Part shown: positions 1-14,326 of the stretch, piece after piece
How the letters are laid out: each line of letters begins with the position of its first letter
Numbering within the stretch: position 1 is the stretch's first letter
The notes under the pieces: generated by a model
Databases searched by the model: none
What the model was told of the DNA's origin: nothing
The model's input: only the letters and a program-made list of their open reading frames with translations
Assembly: GCF_040115645.1 (NCBI RefSeq)
Contig: NC_089556.1
Span: 1,054,001-1,118,000, forward strand
Direction of reading: 5' to 3'
Origin: Euwallacea fornicatus
Taxonomy: Eukaryota > Arthropoda > Insecta > Coleoptera > Curculionidae
DNA length: 64,000 nt
Position numbers and translations under genes: made by a program

Positions 1-3000
1 ATTAGCTGGAAGTGGAAAATATTGAGTCCCGAATATATTTTAGGAGAATTTTGAATTTAAAAGTTTTCAATTTGAATCTCTATTGAATTCTCTATCGATA
101 CCACCAAGCAAATTTTTTAATTAGACTCTGGCGTCGCTAACTGTATATTAGTAATTATGATTGTGTGGCACACACCACCCTTGCTCAATAATACATTGTT
201 TTGAGCTGCACAATACGGATCCTAACAAAGGCAGTCAGGTATATAACATTGGTATCAATACAATTAAGGCAGAGTCTGAAAAGTTTTAACGATGTATTCT
301 GCATTAAATAATAACTTGTTAGAGCATGGAACGCGATCAATACACTACTGTATCCATGCAGTGTGATATTTCCTCGATAAAGTTATTTGAATTAGTCAGT
401 TGTGGAACTTTTCAGGTTTAAAAAGTCAGGTCTGTTGTGCAAGACTGGAAAACTCTGGTATCGTAATCCATGATGGAAGATAAAATTTATTATACCGAGA
501 GGTGGTCATAAAGAAAAACGAAATCTGGGAAGCAAACTCCGAAATTACTCCTTAGTCGGAACAAGTTTTTCCAGGATTAAATTCTCGAAAATGTCGGTAA
601 GTCCGGTAATTAAATCGGGGAAGTCGTACCATTCAAATTGGCCAGGAATAACGCGAAAAGGAATAAATTGAAGGGAGTGCTGTCGTCATATTTTTGTAGG
701 GGTGATCAACTGACCTTTGGCGATTTACAGGGCGGTCCAAAACTGAGGACGAGCATTTTAATATGGCATTTTTGAGTTGTTTCTTCCTGCGAACCTCCAT
801 CCCAAAACGCGTCCCTTCGGAGCTGGAGTCACCGAAAGAGAACTCCCAAGTCTTTGTTTTTTTGGGCTCTCTATTCATTATTTTTTGCTTCGAAAACTAT
901 TTGAACGTAATTCCAGAAGGAAATAAATGGAAATATCAGGGATCGCAGTCCAAGTTTTTTAGTTCGTCATTTTGATGATGTGCATTACCCCTTCGTCCAA
1001 CAGCAATTTTCTTGCAAACGGCTGGTTAGATCGGAAAAACGCTAGATGTGAAATTTTTTATGGCCCATGGATGATGGTTAAATTTAAAGGTTCTGGGTGG
1101 AGACACAAAATGTGGGCTCAATGCAAGATGTCGATCCCCGATCAACCCTCCTGAAATTAGGTCTAAGTAATTTTCGAAGCGAAAAATTGATAGGGCTCCT
1201 AAAAAACAGGGGCTTGCAAGTTTTCATGAAATCCGATCGGTAGCTTTGATTAGAATTTGACCTAATCAATTTTTTTAGCCCAACTTTCGATGGCCAGCTC
1301 CAACGGGGTACATTTTAGGGCACAGCCTCATAGGTTAAAACCATCTGATTTTGATCTCAAAAATACTCTCTTAAAATATTTCCGCTCCATTTTGCATCGT
1401 CCTGTAGGTTTGCAAATTTCCAACAGGGCTTTAACCAGGTGGTCAGTATCGCAGCACACAAATGTCTAATGTCGAAGTTCCACATGTTCATATTTTTGAT
1501 ACTTTTAACAGTTTTGGTGGCGACATGTTAAGAACAAAAGTTTAACGTGTATTTGTTTTTCGTAGGAGTCTTATTAACGAAATTGGAAGATTGCGGTTTA
1601 ATCTATTCCTCCCTCGTACGCCACTGCGTTATTAACAATTTTCATCATCAGTTAAACTATCCGCCCGTACGCAATTAATGGCTCATCACAAATATTTTGA
1701 GATGTTCCCATTTTCCTTACGAATCAGTAAGGTAGTTTCTGAGGTTTCATTGAACTCATCGGAGTGCATGCCATTCTTGTTCCATCGAATCATGTAGGTT
1801 TTGCGAAATTGGAGAAACAGTTTAAGCCGCGTTCTTATTAGAATGCACTGGCGTAACACAAATATTTTTACACGTGCCCGTTTTTGATCGAAATCAGTAG
1901 AACACTGGCGCAAGTGCGGATTATTCACTCCTCTGCACGCCACTCTCTCATTATCGAACCGCATTTAATATCCGAAAGCGCGAGCGAACAGTACGCACAA
2001 CGTAATTTACAATTTACAACAATCTGCTTAACGCACAGCCACATTCAAACTACAGATTTTTATGGATACTCGATATTGCTATTAAACTACGTTTTTCGTG
2101 GTTATTCGAGAAAATTGAAATTTTCCTGACACGCCTGGTTATTATCTCGGAAAATACGGGAGCAACCTGAACAAAGTTTATTGATGGGAAATGCAATCTC
2201 GCCGCAAATTGTTAACGAAAAGGTTAACACGCCTATAAGCAATACTGTTTCTAACATCGAAGTTAAATTTCGCACGTTACGGTATGATCAGCATAAACAA
2301 GATAAGTGCCATTTTGTCCGTCCAATTTTTTCCTGAATAATAGAGGGCTATAATATAATTTTTGGGAATGGCATTGTATATAAAATCATAACAGATTTAG
2401 CGGCATTATTCCCATTTACATAATGGCAGTTTACTTCTTTATTTGGCAGTCACGGGACCGTGAACATTGTTTTCAAAAGTAGCTGGCAATAAATCAAGAC
2501 AACCATAGGGATAAGGGCTATTAGCGGGTACTTAGGGTCTCCTCTTGTTCGTTATTCGGCGAGAGTGGCAATTTGCGGCAGTGGCGCCACCTCGAATCCT
2601 CCACTATGAAATGTACGGTAGCACGGACAAACGCCACACGAGGAGAAATTTGTGCTTGATCTGGCTGTGGCCGTCCCCTTACACACGTAGAAAATCTCAA
2701 AGGAGATTATTGTTAAGGAGGGCGTTGAGGGTAAAATTATCCTCCTGCGCCTCTGTGTATTCGGCGTGGACTTAAACAATATGTTCGCAACTATGCGTCT
2801 GTGCTGTAATTGGGTTGAGTGATGCACGGCACACGCGCCGCTTCTCTCGAGATGGGGTGGAAATACGCATTTTATTAATATTTATGTCATAATATCTTCC
2901 TTCCTGTCGCAACTCGTGTTATACGCTATGAGTAATGGCATGGAGGCCGATAAGTTTAAATAAACCACGAGGCTTAACGCCTTCTCAAAAATGCATAACT

Positions 3001-5349
3001 AAGAACAAAATAATACGCATTTCTAATTAAAAATTAATTATCCAACATGCTGAAAATTGCAATTTACCATAAACACATGCACGATTTCACTATAGTGAAT
3101 AGATGTAACACAAAACGCCAGTTTCTTCTGATTGACGTGTAATTGTTGTTTGAGTGTAATTAGCGACGAACAATGAGGACCGCATTTGCAAATCATACTT
3201 CTTGTAATTACGAATGGAAAATTAAAGTTTCCTGTTCACTTAAATCATTCTTGGTTTTCATCGGCAAGTAATTATCTATTCTCTTTCATTATTTATAGGC
3301 ACAATGCGGGGTTTGTACTCGCACAACGGTATTGTTGAAATATTTGCTTACAGAGTATGAGCGAACGAACGAGCGAACATTTTGAGCGATAAGTTTATTT
3401 TAAATATTTCTAAAAGGGGAAATTTAATGTCCTTCCTAGTTCTCGTCCTTGTTCGGGAGTACGTAGACTTCGCGTCAAATCCAAATATAACATTGAAGGA
3501 TTTAATGAATTGATGTTTCAATGTTAACCAACCTCAAGCTGCAAAAACAGGACGAGATGGAGAGAAGGGGGAGGAGGGAGGAAGGTTATAGGGAGGGACT
3601 GGGGGAGTCAAGAAAGGTCGAAGGAGCTGGGAGTGGCGTGTGTGCTGTAGATTACAGCAGGAATAATAATAGATTGAGGGACACTGAAGTTATATAAAAA
3701 TCCCGTACAAATTCGTTAAAAATCGAAGGAAAAATTTTCCATTGCAATGCCGGAACATGTCAAATATCGTTTTTAGTTGTGCATTTTTTGCCGTGACCGA
3801 TATGCATGCAAGGTTGCCCATGGAGTAGATAAAGGCACTTATCCATTTTTTCCCTGCGGACCCTAAGCGTATGGGTCTCATCTTAGTTTATTAAACTGAT
3901 GATCCACATAGATTTTGACTCGGGCCATCTTCATCGGCGATTTTTACTGGAGATGGCATTTTTACCATGTAGAAAATCCCTAGTTGGATTTTGTGGTCTC
4001 ATGAAATTCAGAGATTTTTTTTTAGTAGTGCCCTCATCAACTTCGAGTCTTCGACTCGATTTCTTCGCGACCTCAGGAAATGATTTGTCCTGCGCCTATG
4101 GTTTCCTAAACCGTTTGAACTGTTGATCTATGAACCCGTTGACTTGTACTAACACCGATTTCAAAGATTCTCATTGAACATCTGTTAGGTTACGGATTTT
4201 TCGTTTTGCCTTGTGACAGTAAGTTACTCTTATGTAATTTCAGGAGATTGACACGTGTTTTTTTGTTAAGTATCGAAGTATTTGTGCCAGTTACTCACTC
4301 AGCTGAACTTTCTGATATTAGTCGGTTTCTCGCAATATGAAAAGGATCTTTGTTCTGTAACCAGAGTTTTTCGAATCTCGTTCTAGTGCTTAATTACTTG
4401 ATCCAGTAATTTAGCAATTTACTACGGTCAAGCGACAATAAAGAATGTCAAGGCAAAATAGCTTAATCACTGGAATCCCCTATAACGAGGATGGATCCAG
4501 TATTACTCGACTCAACGTATAGATGGAGTTTTTTTTGTCACAAGTTTGCGTACATTACCCAAACCTAACCCTAAAAAAATTATGTATGAAATTTTAGAGA
4601 ACTACGTTGATTTGTGATTGTCTTGGAGCTGTTTTTAATGTTCGCTTTTAGAGCTTTTGTGAACATGGAAAAAATCAGTCATCGATACGTGATTGAATAT
4701 TTTAATCTGAAAGATCTTAGTCCTTTCAACATTAAACGTTTATTAATTACGTAATTTATTTTGACATAAACGGCAGCATCGGTCTGCGAGACCGACTTAA
4801 AAAATGGTTTTGTCATGCGCTATACACTAATTTCGCAATTGTTTCAAATTTGAGTGAATCAAGATCATACAAGTTGTAAATGTTTTTTTTTTGAAAAATT
4901 GAGCTAACTATAAAATTTAGAAAATCGTACACGGCAAGAGTCCAAAACGGTTAACACTTTTGTATGAACATTCAAAAAATATATTGTTTTTGTTTTATTA
5001 TGAAAATTAAATTTTTACATATTTCAAATTTTTTTTAATATTTCGAAAAATAAGGATAAGTCGGTTACACTGTTTCGAATATTAGCTAAGCCCCAAGTTT
5101 AACGCATTTTCTTTAATTTATCTAACCTGGATCTCACCGTTTACGAGTTAGCAATGGTACCCAATGGCATTTGCGACACCCTGTATAGTGCATATTGCAA
5201 CGTCGACCTCTCAGACTATTACCGTGTGTGGTAAAAGCATACACATAGTATGCATGCGACTGTTGATTTTTCGTGAGGAAACAGAGGCTTCTGGTGTAAG
5301 AAGATACTGGGAGGGTGAATACACAATTCTTGTCAGTCTCACAGACCGC
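1..5349. other. intergenic, no gene seen
   Basis: A+T-rich sequence downstream of the Sox gene. No ORF over 92 codons and none with a recognisable motif. A purine-rich patch lies at 3553-3610 and an isolated element end ACACCCTGTATA at about 5178, with no partner found upstream. Confidence 0.7.
3357..3381. repeat. short GAAC/GAGC tetranucleotide repeat
   Basis: GAGCGAACGAACGAGCGAAC is a brief tetranucleotide run in non-coding DNA. Confidence 0.7.
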
Positions 5350-6123
5350 ACATTGCCAACGAAAGGTTAAAACGGAGTTAGATTCTGCTCTGAGAGAATC
5401 TGATCCTTCGTTAACAACTGTGAAACATTTTAAACACGGTTGTACCAGCTGCTCAAGGCAAGCTCCGCAGTACTCGACCCAACGAAGTGACCGCTCCAGA
5501 AATTGGGCTGAAAATCTACAAAAGTATTCTGAAAGATCGACACTTTGACAAGTATTGTACATCGCACTTTGACTGAACAACCGGATATCAGAAAGCTCTG
5601 CGCAAGACAGGTGTCGCCATTACTCACAGTTGGATAAGAGCAGCGTAACGAGGATGTTTCAAGGAAGTGTTTGGCAATGTTTTGCAACAATAGAGCCGAG
5701 CTTTTGCTTCGATTCATGACCACGGATGAAACATCAACGGTCCATCATTTCACACATCAGACAAAGAACCAGGGAAGGCAATGGACTTAGAGGGGAGAAC
5801 CGGCTCCGAAGGAGGAGAAAACCGTTCCATCTGCAGGAAAAGCGATAGCGTCACTTTTTTTTTTTTTTGGAAAACGAAAAGGAAGAAAATCAATCGATTT
5901 GGTTTCGAGCGTTGTCCTCACCGACCTATTCGCCAGACTTAGCCCCCTCAGAGTGATTTGTATTCGCGAACTTGCAGAGAGAGTCGCCAATAATGAGGAA
6001 GTGGAGTCCGAGGTTGATGTCTGTTTTGAAACATTCGTAGCTTACCATAAACAGGGTATAAAAGCCATAGACCATTGCTGGGAGAAGTGTGTCGATCTGA
6101 TAGGAGACTATATTCAGAAATAA
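5350..6123 (+). pseudogene. mariner-family transposase relic with internal deletion
   Basis: Fragments in shifting plus-strand frames follow the order of a mariner transposase. An N-terminal helix-turn-helix part comes first (KTELDSALRESDPSLTTVKH, then HGCTSC). Then comes LTEQPDIRKLCARQV and LLRFMTTDETSTVHHFTHQT, which carries the first catalytic Asp, followed by RGEPAPKEEKTVPSAGKAIA. After a poly-T run the text jumps to YSPDLAPSE and ends EKCVDLIGDYIQK-stop at 6123. The stretch that should hold the second catalytic Asp (HDNAPAH in the family) is missing, and the third Asp of the DD34D triad reads Glu followed by a stop. With stops and frame changes throughout, this copy is dead. A normal member is about 345 residues; about 250 codons' worth survives. 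Terminal repeats were not identified with confidence. Confidence 0.85.
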
Positions 6124-7745
6124 CGTAATATTTTCCATTTTTTTTTCCTTCAAGTGTTAGATCGAATACTTTTGGGACTGTCCCGGTAGTAGTCCTCCAA
6201 GTAGCCATTACCACAGCCCATTCGAAACTGGAGGCGTTTCTTTAATCATTCTGGAGAGAATGCCGTCAGATATTCTTATTTAGTCAAAGCTCTTGCTACA
6301 CATGTACGCGGCCACATGGTGCGACGGAAGGAGCTGTCGCCGGACACTTGGAGTGACGATCGATATTCCAAATATCTAATTCTGATGATGTTGGCTGGGA
6401 ATAAATGGCTTTATAGACAACACACTCGACCGAATCAGCCAACAGAAAACATCACTAAATTGATTGAGCATTTATAAAGTCATAAATGCTATCACTCAGG
6501 TGGATCATTATGGGAAAATATGTTCGGGACGCGTCCAGTACATACACACGCTTAATATTCAAAACGCTTTTCGCTTAGATTCGTTTCGCTGTCACCCGAT
6601 AATGATTTATCGAATATTTAATGGTTTATTTTCCTTTGTGTGGCCGAGAAGTGTCAGTTTAGTATAATTCGAAAATAAACATTCGTTTTTGTCCAGGAAC
6701 AACGTGGCCTCTTTTATAAGGAAATGTAATTATCTATAGACGTATTTGCTAAAACCCTTGTCCCTTGTTCGTCATGACTTAAAATAGCTTGTGTGTTTTA
6801 GCATTTATTGATGGAAAAGTGGGTCCCTAATTGGACATGGTTAAAGGAAACAGAATTGGCCCCTATGGGCTTGACTGATTTATTAGTAAAAAGAAGGGAA
6901 TTATGGAAAAACATTTATTAGCCGACAGCACTGATGGTGTCTGTGATCGTGCTGCAGACGTATTGAAGTTTATTATGTCGGATTTAATCCTTTTGTACAA
7001 TAATTCCCCGTTAATCACAACAAAATCAACAAAACATGATTTGGGGAAGTGATTCCAATTTAATAATCCTGATGCGAGTTCGTTCCAAGAGTCTAACGAA
7101 ATTATGCGTTCGTTACTTTATTTCGCCTCGCACAATGAATTGTCCAAAGGAGAAAACAACAATTAGACCGGTGAATAACACCGAAAAAAGTTGCAAGTAA
7201 TTGTTGAAAATGATTAAGCTTTACAATCGCCGCAAACAAAAGCCTAAAAATCAGTCAATCATCACAGCAGCGCATTAATAGTCTATTAACGTCGAGATTC
7301 TATTTGATTCGAGAAAACAATTCGAGGGTTCGGTAGCGACAAAGTTTTCGGACAATGTACCCCACACTGGGTCCAGTTCGTACCGAATTAAACGCCGACC
7401 ACCGCCAATCACATTCGGCCATTGTCTGGCTCAATTGTAGCCTCTGGAGTAGTTCGAAGCGCCCCCCGGGGGGTAAAAGGCACATTGCTCCGCCCGGATA
7501 TTATTTTTAGATAACATTTAAACTGAAGTTACGTAAGAGTAATCGGTGTAGGTTACAAGGACATGTAATGCCCCCCAGTTCTTCACCTTACACTATGGCG
7601 AGTCGACATTATCGAATCGACATAACTCGGGCGATATGAATATGCTTGATCTTGTAAGACCAAGCCCATACATAACTGCACTGTACATACAGTGTGAGTC
7701 AAAAATATGACAAATATACGTTCATGGCAATTCATTATTATATGT
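6124..7745. other. non-coding, no feature seen
   Basis: Between the mariner relic and the MITE. The first 70 bases (CGAATACTTTTGGGACTGTC near 6163) could be the decayed 3' end of the mariner element; the left counterpart was not found. The rest holds nothing I can support. Confidence 0.6.
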
Positions 7746-8409
7746 TATACAGGGTGTTTAAATAAGACGCGGCAATATTTAAGGGATGGTTTCTCGGGTC
7801 GTTTTAAGACGGTTTCTCAAAAACGATCCCAATATCTTTCGACCTAAACTACTCGACTAATAATCGACTAAAACAAAATTGGCTGCGTTGGTTTTAATAA
7901 TAAGGGGCTGATTTGGCCCCAACTACATTAAAATTGTGAAATTCAGTTATGTCACTGGGGGACACCTCAACCAAATTTATTGACGAAAGAATGTACGCCG
8001 CTGACTTTAAACTAAATTTCGCTGTTGCCTTTTAAATGAAGCAACTAAAAATGCAACTTTTTTGTTTCTTGCTCTGTCGGCGTGTCTTACTTCGTTCATG
8101 AGCTAAAAAATAAAAACCATTTTATTGCATGTTCATTTATCACAAAAAACATTTTCAAAAAATTCCAGCGTTTCCCGCCTTGTGTAATAAGAGCATTTTG
8201 CGCTTTGATGATTTTTAAAAAGTTTTAAAAAACAGGCCAAAAAATACTTTAATTGTTTATCAAAAACCGCCATTGAAAATACAACTTACACCCTGTATCT
8301 TGGAAACAATATATTTCCGGGCCTGTGTGTATAGGAACTTTTTTCCACAAATCCACCTGAGCAATCGCCCACTTAAATACTGCCGCGTCTTTTTTAAACA
8401 CCCTGTATA
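7746..8409. mobile_element. MITE with about 40-bp terminal inverted repeats
   Basis: The left end TATACAGGGTGTTTAAATAA, continuing GACGCGGCAATATTTAA, is mirrored at the right end: CTTAAATACTGCCGCGTC, then TTTTTTAAACACCCTGTATA. Arms of about 40 bases differ at a few positions. The 664-base body has no coding capacity. It lies downstream of the Sox gene. Confidence 0.85.
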
Positions 8410-11400
8410 TCTATGATAATCCAAACAAAATGAGCATCAAGAATCCCAACAGGCGTAAATCGTCATTCAATCCTATGCGATTCGCCATTCGATCTGGCAC
8501 GACTACACGTCCAACTGCGCAACTGCAAAACCTAATAAAGCTCGGACAAACAATTCCCGAGATATTGGGTGAAATCCAAACTTGAGTTATATGCCTTGAA
8601 TATCTCAATTCTGCATTTTATTTGCTTTCAAGTTTCTTTTATAGATGGTGGGCCTTTCTCATATTTACCAAACCTCTTTCGCACATGCAAAAAAGATAGG
8701 ACAAACACTATGTCCAGGTTAAATTTTCATGGCCTGTCCTTTGGCAAACACTAGCAAATACGGGTTATATGCTTGGACAGCCAAATATCGTCGAATCGGC
8801 CCCTTTTTACTTAGTGTTTTTGCGAAAAGTGCCATGCACGCTACTGTTTTCTTGAAGCCTAAATATGTCAATACAAATGTGTGTAAAATTTTTCACAAAA
8901 AAATGTTCATGATGTGTACAACGCCTTAAAATTGGATCTTTGCAAAATTAAGAGGGAAATGACGAATTTACTCCGGTTTTAGCGATATTTGGCTCTGTAG
9001 CACCTGCACGATAGAGTATTGATTTGCTAAGGTCAAAAGTCGAATCAGAACACTTCGAATTTTCAGTTAAAAACTTACATGATGTATCGATGATATTTTT
9101 CGTATAAAAAAATCGGTGTGGTTCGATTCGAGTTTTGATTTACTTAGAGTGAGGCTGCATCGTATGTGCACGACGAAGCCACACATCACTGGAATCGGAA
9201 CTATCCAGTTTTCACTTAATTTTTTTTACGTAAAATTGTCACGCAGGCCACTGACTTTTCGCGCTCAAATTTGCCGATTTGTGCCTATAGCGACGCATAG
9301 GGTGTGGAAATTTGAAAAAGGGATCTCGACGTTTGCCTTCTGTTCGTAATTAATCAGACGATTACTGCACATTCGGGGCGATTATAATTACAGTTAAAGG
9401 TATAAATGATATCGCCTTCGCGACTGATGGTCAAAATTTACAGAGTGATGCTGATTTTCGAGTCACGTCCTTGGCTACTTTTCGAAATTTTTATGCGCCT
9501 CAAGAACTACAACTCTAACGACTTTCGGCATCAACCGAGACACGTGACTTATGTGCATGCATGTTTCCCTACATCTCGGTAAGTAAACATTTGCCTACCA
9601 ATGTTCATGTGGAAGTTGTCTGCGCTTTCTGATGTAAAGTCTGTCCTCGTAGCCGTTCTGATCAACATTTGCAACCCGTTATCCACCAAATAAGACTGCA
9701 GGATCTACTCTCTGCGTCCATGAAACATTCCAGATTTGCCTCGTAAAGAATTTACTTTATAGATAATATAAAAACTAACTTCGCTTAGTAAAATCTTTAT
9801 GAAAATAATGTATCAGTTGGAACCCACATTGCTCCTGTTTTTTTTTTTTTTTACAGCGGACTCCAAGTACCCATTATGCACTGAGGGCTATTACAGTAAA
9901 GCACGTGGGCTTTATAACCATACAATTCCAACATAGTAACGTCATAATCAGCGAAGTATTTTACTACTCTAAAATCACCAATGGACGTTTTTATTGTGGG
10001 ACAAATAAAAATTTTACAACCTCAATTTGGCAGTAAATTTTAGTGCCAAGGGTAGCTTTCTTCTTAGAATTATAGATGATCATAAATAATTTTATAGAAG
10101 GTCCTGTAGCTTGCTCCTACCTATACTACAGAATTTCTTGCTCTCCGACTCAAAAAGCTTTTCAAGGGCGCGTATTACAGCGAAAAACAAAGACGCTTTT
10201 TTCACCGAGACTAAAAGGTAAAGAGTGATAATATCTTTAAAGTCATCGTTACTGCGTTGAAAATTCTCCTTTTCCTTGGCCTTTTAATTGCACAATAACA
10301 TCGAAATTTGAAGCCTGCCCCATGTAATTTTCCTCGTTATTTCGATCAGCGTTCGATTTCACCCCCAGATTCTTTTCAACAGCCAACTTCTTATGGAATT
10401 ATCGCCCCTTATGTCGTTTTCTGGTTGTCTAAACAACGTTGAGTTTCTGTTTGCCAATAGACCAAGAGGGAGGACGCCTATTGTCGTCTCGAAAATCGAT
10501 AAGATGACAAGATAATTGGGTTATTAGGTTATCACTTGTCATACGAAGGAGGAATTCGTCTGTATTCGACCACTATGAATGGTCGATTTGAAAGTAGTGT
10601 TTAAATGATCTAAAATGCAGTACAATGTAGCTTTAAGACCAGGAGCCCATCAACATTAACAAGATAATCATACCAGTAATCGGACCGAGTCATCATTATT
10701 AAGAAATTCCTGAAAGAGCTAAGCAGCTTTAAAACACCCAACCATTATCCTTTCTGACACCTGATTATTTTCAAACCCTGTAATTACCCGAAACCAACTA
10801 TTATCTGATTAAAAACAGAAGACTTAGTTTGGACTTGTGAATGAATGAAGTAAGTGTTGAAAAAGACAGAACTGTAATTATAATTAAAATGCCTTATAAG
10901 CAGAAATGTAAATACAATGTGGATTTATCATTCTTTTTTCAATCAGATTCGAATAAGAACACCGAAAGGAAGTCAGGTTGGAGCTGAGCTAAAAGTATGA
11001 ATTGGAAAAGAAAGTGACAGTGACCCCCTTAGGTGAATCAGAGAAGGGGAAACCTCAATCTGAAGTACTTTGGACGAATGCACACCTTCACATTCTAATG
11101 CATAGTAACAAAGAAAAGAAAAACGGGAAAATCGTATTATGGTCAAAAAGGTAAACCGTGGAAGAAGTGATGGACGTAGGCCGAAGTGTGAGCCTTGAAA
11201 GACATCCAGTGATTACCTGCTTTCAGTTCATGGAACGAAGGGCGTGTTTTTCGACTTTGTCGAGAGTGACTTTTCATTATACAAAAAAGCGAGATGGACA
11301 CGTAGAAGAAAAAAATCAACAGCTCGTCCATGTTGCTCCTCGACGGGATTAGGGCGGAGATTCGGGAAGAAGCTTGAGAATGGACGATTACCTTCCACAC

Positions 11401-14326
11401 AGTAGACACTCCGATAGAGCAGCTTTCTCGTGCTGAAGGGGGAATTTCTGTTTCCTGAAATCAACGTATCATTTCATGAAGAAGGCTCTCAGTGATGTGG
11501 AAGAATGTATTTGCCTCAGAAATTACATGTTAAATTTACACAAAAAAAATTGAATTACATAAGTCCATCGTAAATAATTTAAACATGTATTATATATTCT
11601 CCTTTTAAATGAACTAAAGTTGAAGCAAACCATTAAATTTTGATATCGAGTCGAGCATCCTAATGATTCGCTGCTTATTAAAGTACAAATTTTGCTATTG
11701 AAACAAAAAGTCATTTCGCAACTTTAGTTACTTAAAGCTAACATAAATCACTTAAAAATATATAATATTCAAATTTTTAAATGAATTTTATGAACATTAT
11801 TTATGCTTGATGGATTCGCTTAAGTTGAAGCTAATGAAAACGTTTGATTCTGTCAACATATTTGGTCAGGTTCGCCAGACATTAGCACTAGAGGAGAGAC
11901 AAAAATGCAGGGAAGAAAAATATTAGTTGATTAGAGAGATTATCAACAATATAAAAATTGCGGATTGGAACTGTAGGACCAACGCAGATAACAAATATGT
12001 TATGACATCTTTTGCATAAGCTAAAATTTTGCGAATTTCACCCTCATGCAAACAAACCTTAATTCCTGGAAGGGCAGAGGAAATTTCCGCTATTCAATTT
12101 CGCAAAAAGTTAAAATAATTTCGGAAATTTTCTATCGCCGCTCAAATCAAACAACAATCAATTTTTTGATCGATTAAAGACCCGAAATGTAAAATTTCGG
12201 AATATATTTTTGATGTTGGTGGATGTAGTTGATGCTGGAAAACAACCGAAATGGTCATATTACCTTGAAAACACTGAATGCAATCAGATTTTATACCGCG
12301 ATAAAAAACGTGTTTTTATCGATGCCCCGACCAATTTACTCGGTAGTAAATATGGTATTCGAATCTGTCGATTAAAGCGATAAACAGCAACTTAAAAACT
12401 TCGGAATTTCCCATTCTAGACCATTGTCGTGGACGTCGGGCGCAGAGTCAAGTCTGGATAGAAAAATAGAATTTTATAGATGAAAGATATGTCGTCTTGC
12501 TCACATCTGATGCCTTTTTCGAATTTTTTTTTCTGCTCAAAACACCATCGAAGAAACACCAAACAGAAAGTAGGGCCTGAAGGAGGAAAAGTTGCAGGTC
12601 GGAATTACCTTTTGAAATCTAACAATCGCCAATCGATGAACGTCTAACTGGAACAGTGCGTTTAGAGCAACTTCCAGCTTCCAGACCCGAGAGTGAATCA
12701 AATAGTTAATAGTTTTATAGTTCAGTTCTAAGGTGTACTATGAAACTTTGTAATAAATCTTCTGGCCCTTGAAGTGCAATTGGTTTCCGGTAAACCCGTA
12801 ATAAAACTAATTTTCGTACGGGGATCTGCTGCTTTGAAGAAACAGGTGCGAGGCCGATTGGAATTTAAATTGTTACTTTGGGGGGTTCGAGATTTGCCCC
12901 AATGCATTTCTTACTTACTAGAACACTAGGATCCTACAGAGGCTAATGTTTGAGGTATCAACGAGAATACGAAGTACTAATAGACACAGCTTTCCAGAAG
13001 AGAAAGGTTTTTCGGAAGATTGACGTATGGAGTTAATGAAGTACTTATCAGATGATCCGTCATCACTTGGAAAAGTGAAACGACCAACATGCGTGAATTT
13101 CACTCATAATCGGAGGAAGAAAACGACCTTGTTGGCTTTCTAAAGACTAATTGGTTAAACTGAAATAAATCTGAAAACTTTAGTTCACAAGAGGCTCTAT
13201 TACTGTTATTAATAACCATTTTGTTTCTCTATACAATAACGTAATGTGTATGTTTACATTAATATGCCTACGGCTACTATTAGGTAATGAATGATAATAA
13301 CAAGATTTGCAAGAGATTTAAGTAGGTAGGTATACTTAATTCACATTACTTTCTGTTTATGTTACATTACTATCTAGCAAAAATAGGAACAAAAATTATA
13401 ATCTCTGGATATAGAAACAATAGTAAAATCTAGTCAAATGACCGGTCTGAATAACTACAAATAAATAGAGTTTCTAACATTTTTTATAATCTTAAGAATA
13501 GAAAGGGGACTTTAAATTACACGTTGATATTTTATACAGAGTGTCGGAAAAACGAGGCCGATTTGCCATCCGGATATTGCGATCAGGTCAAATACCACAA
13601 TACAGATTTCGAATTTTTTATCGACACCCCGTGCCCGCAAAAAAAAACTGATTCTGCTGTAACTGACCCTTGAGCTTTTAACAAAAAAAAAATATATTTC
13701 TTCTTCAATAACAAATCAAAAGTCTTATTTTTAGAGACTATTTGATACACTTGTCACGTACGCGATATATTAAATAATATTTTGTACACACTATAAATAG
13801 TGATATCTACACAGTCTATATGATACCGCTGAAACAAACCAAGAGGAAGCATGTAGCTTAAGTCTAGAAAACTCAATAGGTAAATGAAAAGAAAATTTGA
13901 TAATTTTCAGAACCAAAGTGGCAATAATTATACACTCTGAGCACATGTTTATACTCCCAACCATGAAATAATCACATTCCATCAATTCGAACGAAACGAG
14001 AAGAAAAAATATAGGAAACTAAGCTAATCCCATGTGATTTTTCAGAGTTATACGAAATTGCGTTATTATGCATCTACCAGGTACTTACTATCATTCTAGG
14101 GTAAGACATCCACGCTGGAATACTCACTGGAATAAATTTAAAAACCAAAAAAATATCGAGGAAATTAATGTTTGATTCTACGTTGAACAAAATAACAAAA
14201 TCCAGAAATAATCATCATTGATGTCAGAGTCATACCCCCAAAAACAATTTCCACAGGTCTACTCTCCATCCCTATCACTAGTATGCACCTAAACGATATC
14301 ACTAATCACATTCACATATTTTCTGG
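8410..14326. other. non-coding, downstream flank and 3'UTR of the Sox gene
   Basis: The Sox 3'UTR must occupy the upper part of this interval on the minus strand, but no canonical AATAAA lies within about 1.1 kb of the stop, only variants such as TATAAA near 13533 and 13484, so its end is open. An isolated element end TATACAGAGTGTCGG is at 13536. The remainder is A+T-rich with only short, unconvincing ORFs. Confidence 0.6.

Noticed and set aside
4560..4580. AACCTAACCCTAA telomere-like string
   Set aside because: A single short occurrence, not an array; insects of this kind use TTAGG-type or other repeats.
5134..5580. 148-codon minus-strand ORF, one of the longest in the window
   Set aside because: Opposite the mariner relic, whose plus-strand motifs are unmistakable; the minus-strand peptide has no recognisable domain.
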